From an uncultured Ruminococcus sp. (lineage in GTDB: Bacteria; Bacillota; Clostridia; Oscillospirales; Ruminococcaceae), in assembly GCA_945835085.1 (NCBI GenBank), contig CAMAIG010000096.1, positions 1-6,351 of the forward strand: a DNA stretch of 6,351 nucleotides. The letters are read 5' to 3'. The notes below the pieces were generated by a model. That model had not been told where the DNA came from, searched no databases, and saw only the letters and a program-made list of their open reading frames with translations. A program made the position numbers and the translations under genes. This document shows positions 5,706 through 6,351 of the stretch, piece by piece; position 1 is the stretch's first letter, and each line of letters opens with the position of its first letter.

Positions 5706-6351
5706 TTGTTTGCAAAGATAAACAGCCTTGGACTTTTCGGACTTAATGCTTTTCCCGTTGAGGTGGAGGCGGAGGTCAGCAGGGGAACACCATGCTTTGA
5801 TATCGTGGGACTTGCGGACACTGCGGTCAAGGAGAGCAGGGAAAGGATAAGGGCTGCTTTCAGAAGCTGCTCGGTAAGCTTCCCTCTTTCGAGAATAATC
5901 GTTAATCTTGCCCCTGCAGACACGAAGAAAACAGGAAGTATGCACGACCTTGCAATATTTGCGGCGCTGCTCAGGATAATGGGATATATTGATGAGAATA
6001 TCGACAGGACTGCTTTTATCGGTGAGGTTTCACTTAACGGAAATGTCAGGGGAGTAAACGGCGTTCTCCCAATGGTTCTGTGTGCCGAGAGGGCAGGCTT
6101 TGATACGGTATTCGTTCCTGCGGAAAATGCTTATGAAGCAAGCGTTGCCGAGGGGATAACCGTTTACGGAGTGGAGAATGTCAAGGATATAATCGGGCAT
6201 TTCAGCCGTGAATCTGTGCTTATACCTCAGAGAAAATATGAGATAGTTCCCGAGAAACGATTTGACGCTGTGGATTTTGCCGACGTAAAGGGTCAGAAAA
6301 TGGCTAAGAAGGCTATGGAATATGCAGCGGCGGGAGGGCATAATCTTCTAA
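5706..6351 (+). CDS. ComM/YifB-family AAA+ ATPase (Mg chelatase-like), 5' part
   Basis: The first 215 codons of a gene that runs off the right edge; family members are about 500 residues. The N-terminal ribosomal-S5-like ChlI domain is clear: a start MFAKINSLGLFG, then FDIVGLADTAVKESRERIRA (31-50), IIVNLAPADTKKTGS (64-78), HDLAIFAALL (80-89) and GEVSLNGNVRGVNGVLP (106-122). The ATPase domain begins at DFADVKGQKMAKKAMEYAAA (190-209) and the window ends at GGHNLL, just where the Walker A loop should follow. ComM is known in Gram-negative bacteria as a hexameric branch-migration helicase that helps integrate DNA during natural transformation; the role of Clostridia homologues is less certain. 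The TTG start lies 21 bases after the hydrolase stop. No frame break is seen. Confidence 0.93.
   Translation, partial: MFAKINSLGLFGLNAFPVEVEAEVSRGTPCFDIVGLADTAVKESRERIRAAFRSCSVSFPLSRIIVNLAPADTKKTGSMHDLAIFAALLRIMGYIDENIDRTAFIGEVSLNGNVRGVNGVLPMVLCAERAGFDTVFVPAENAYEASVAEGITVYGVENVKDIIGHFSRESVLIPQRKYEIVPEKRFDAVDFADVKGQKMAKKAMEYAAAGGHNLL

Overview
The window looks like an ordinary chromosomal stretch from a spore-forming Clostridia relative. A Ruminococcus/Oscillospiraceae-type genome is my best guess, and that is inference. The pointers are sporulation-specific spmA-spmB genes, strong AGGAGG-type Shine-Dalgarno sites, TTG starts, consensus sigma-A promoters, a tRNA-Lys with encoded CCA, and moderate GC in genes with AT-rich spacers. 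No mobile element, CRISPR array, prophage or evident new system is visible.

Layout. Positions 1-110 hold the 3' end of an unidentified rightward transcript, closed by a hairpin terminator (110-149). A leftward HD-GYP phosphodiesterase gene fills 161-1255. The 1256-1456 spacer carries candidate back-to-back promoters whose -35 boxes overlap: one leftward for the HD-GYP gene, one rightward for spmA-spmB. These two spore maturation genes (1457-2586) overlap by ATGA. A perfect extended -10 sigma-A promoter (2631-2659) then drives tRNA-Lys(UUU) (2681-2756), followed by a hairpin terminator. A TauE/SafE-family membrane permease (2828-3604) starts just after that terminator and has no obvious promoter of its own. 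A second strong promoter (3670-3698), with an inverted repeat across its -10 and start region, opens a tight rightward operon: a Xer-type tyrosine recombinase (3742-4734), an alpha/beta hydrolase of the monoacylglycerol lipase/lysophospholipase type (4737-5684), and the first 215 codons of a ComM/YifB-family AAA+ ATPase (5706 to the window end, cut just before Walker A).

How the genes work together. SpmA and SpmB act together in spore core dehydration. The HD-GYP protein should degrade a cyclic dinucleotide, probably c-di-GMP. The Xer recombinase and ComM share a DNA-processing theme (chromosome dimer resolution; branch migration during recombination of incoming DNA), with an apparently unrelated esterase between them. 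The most useful points for follow-up are the overlapping divergent promoters, the likely read-through from the tRNA unit into the permease, and the candidate operator in front of the recombinase operon.
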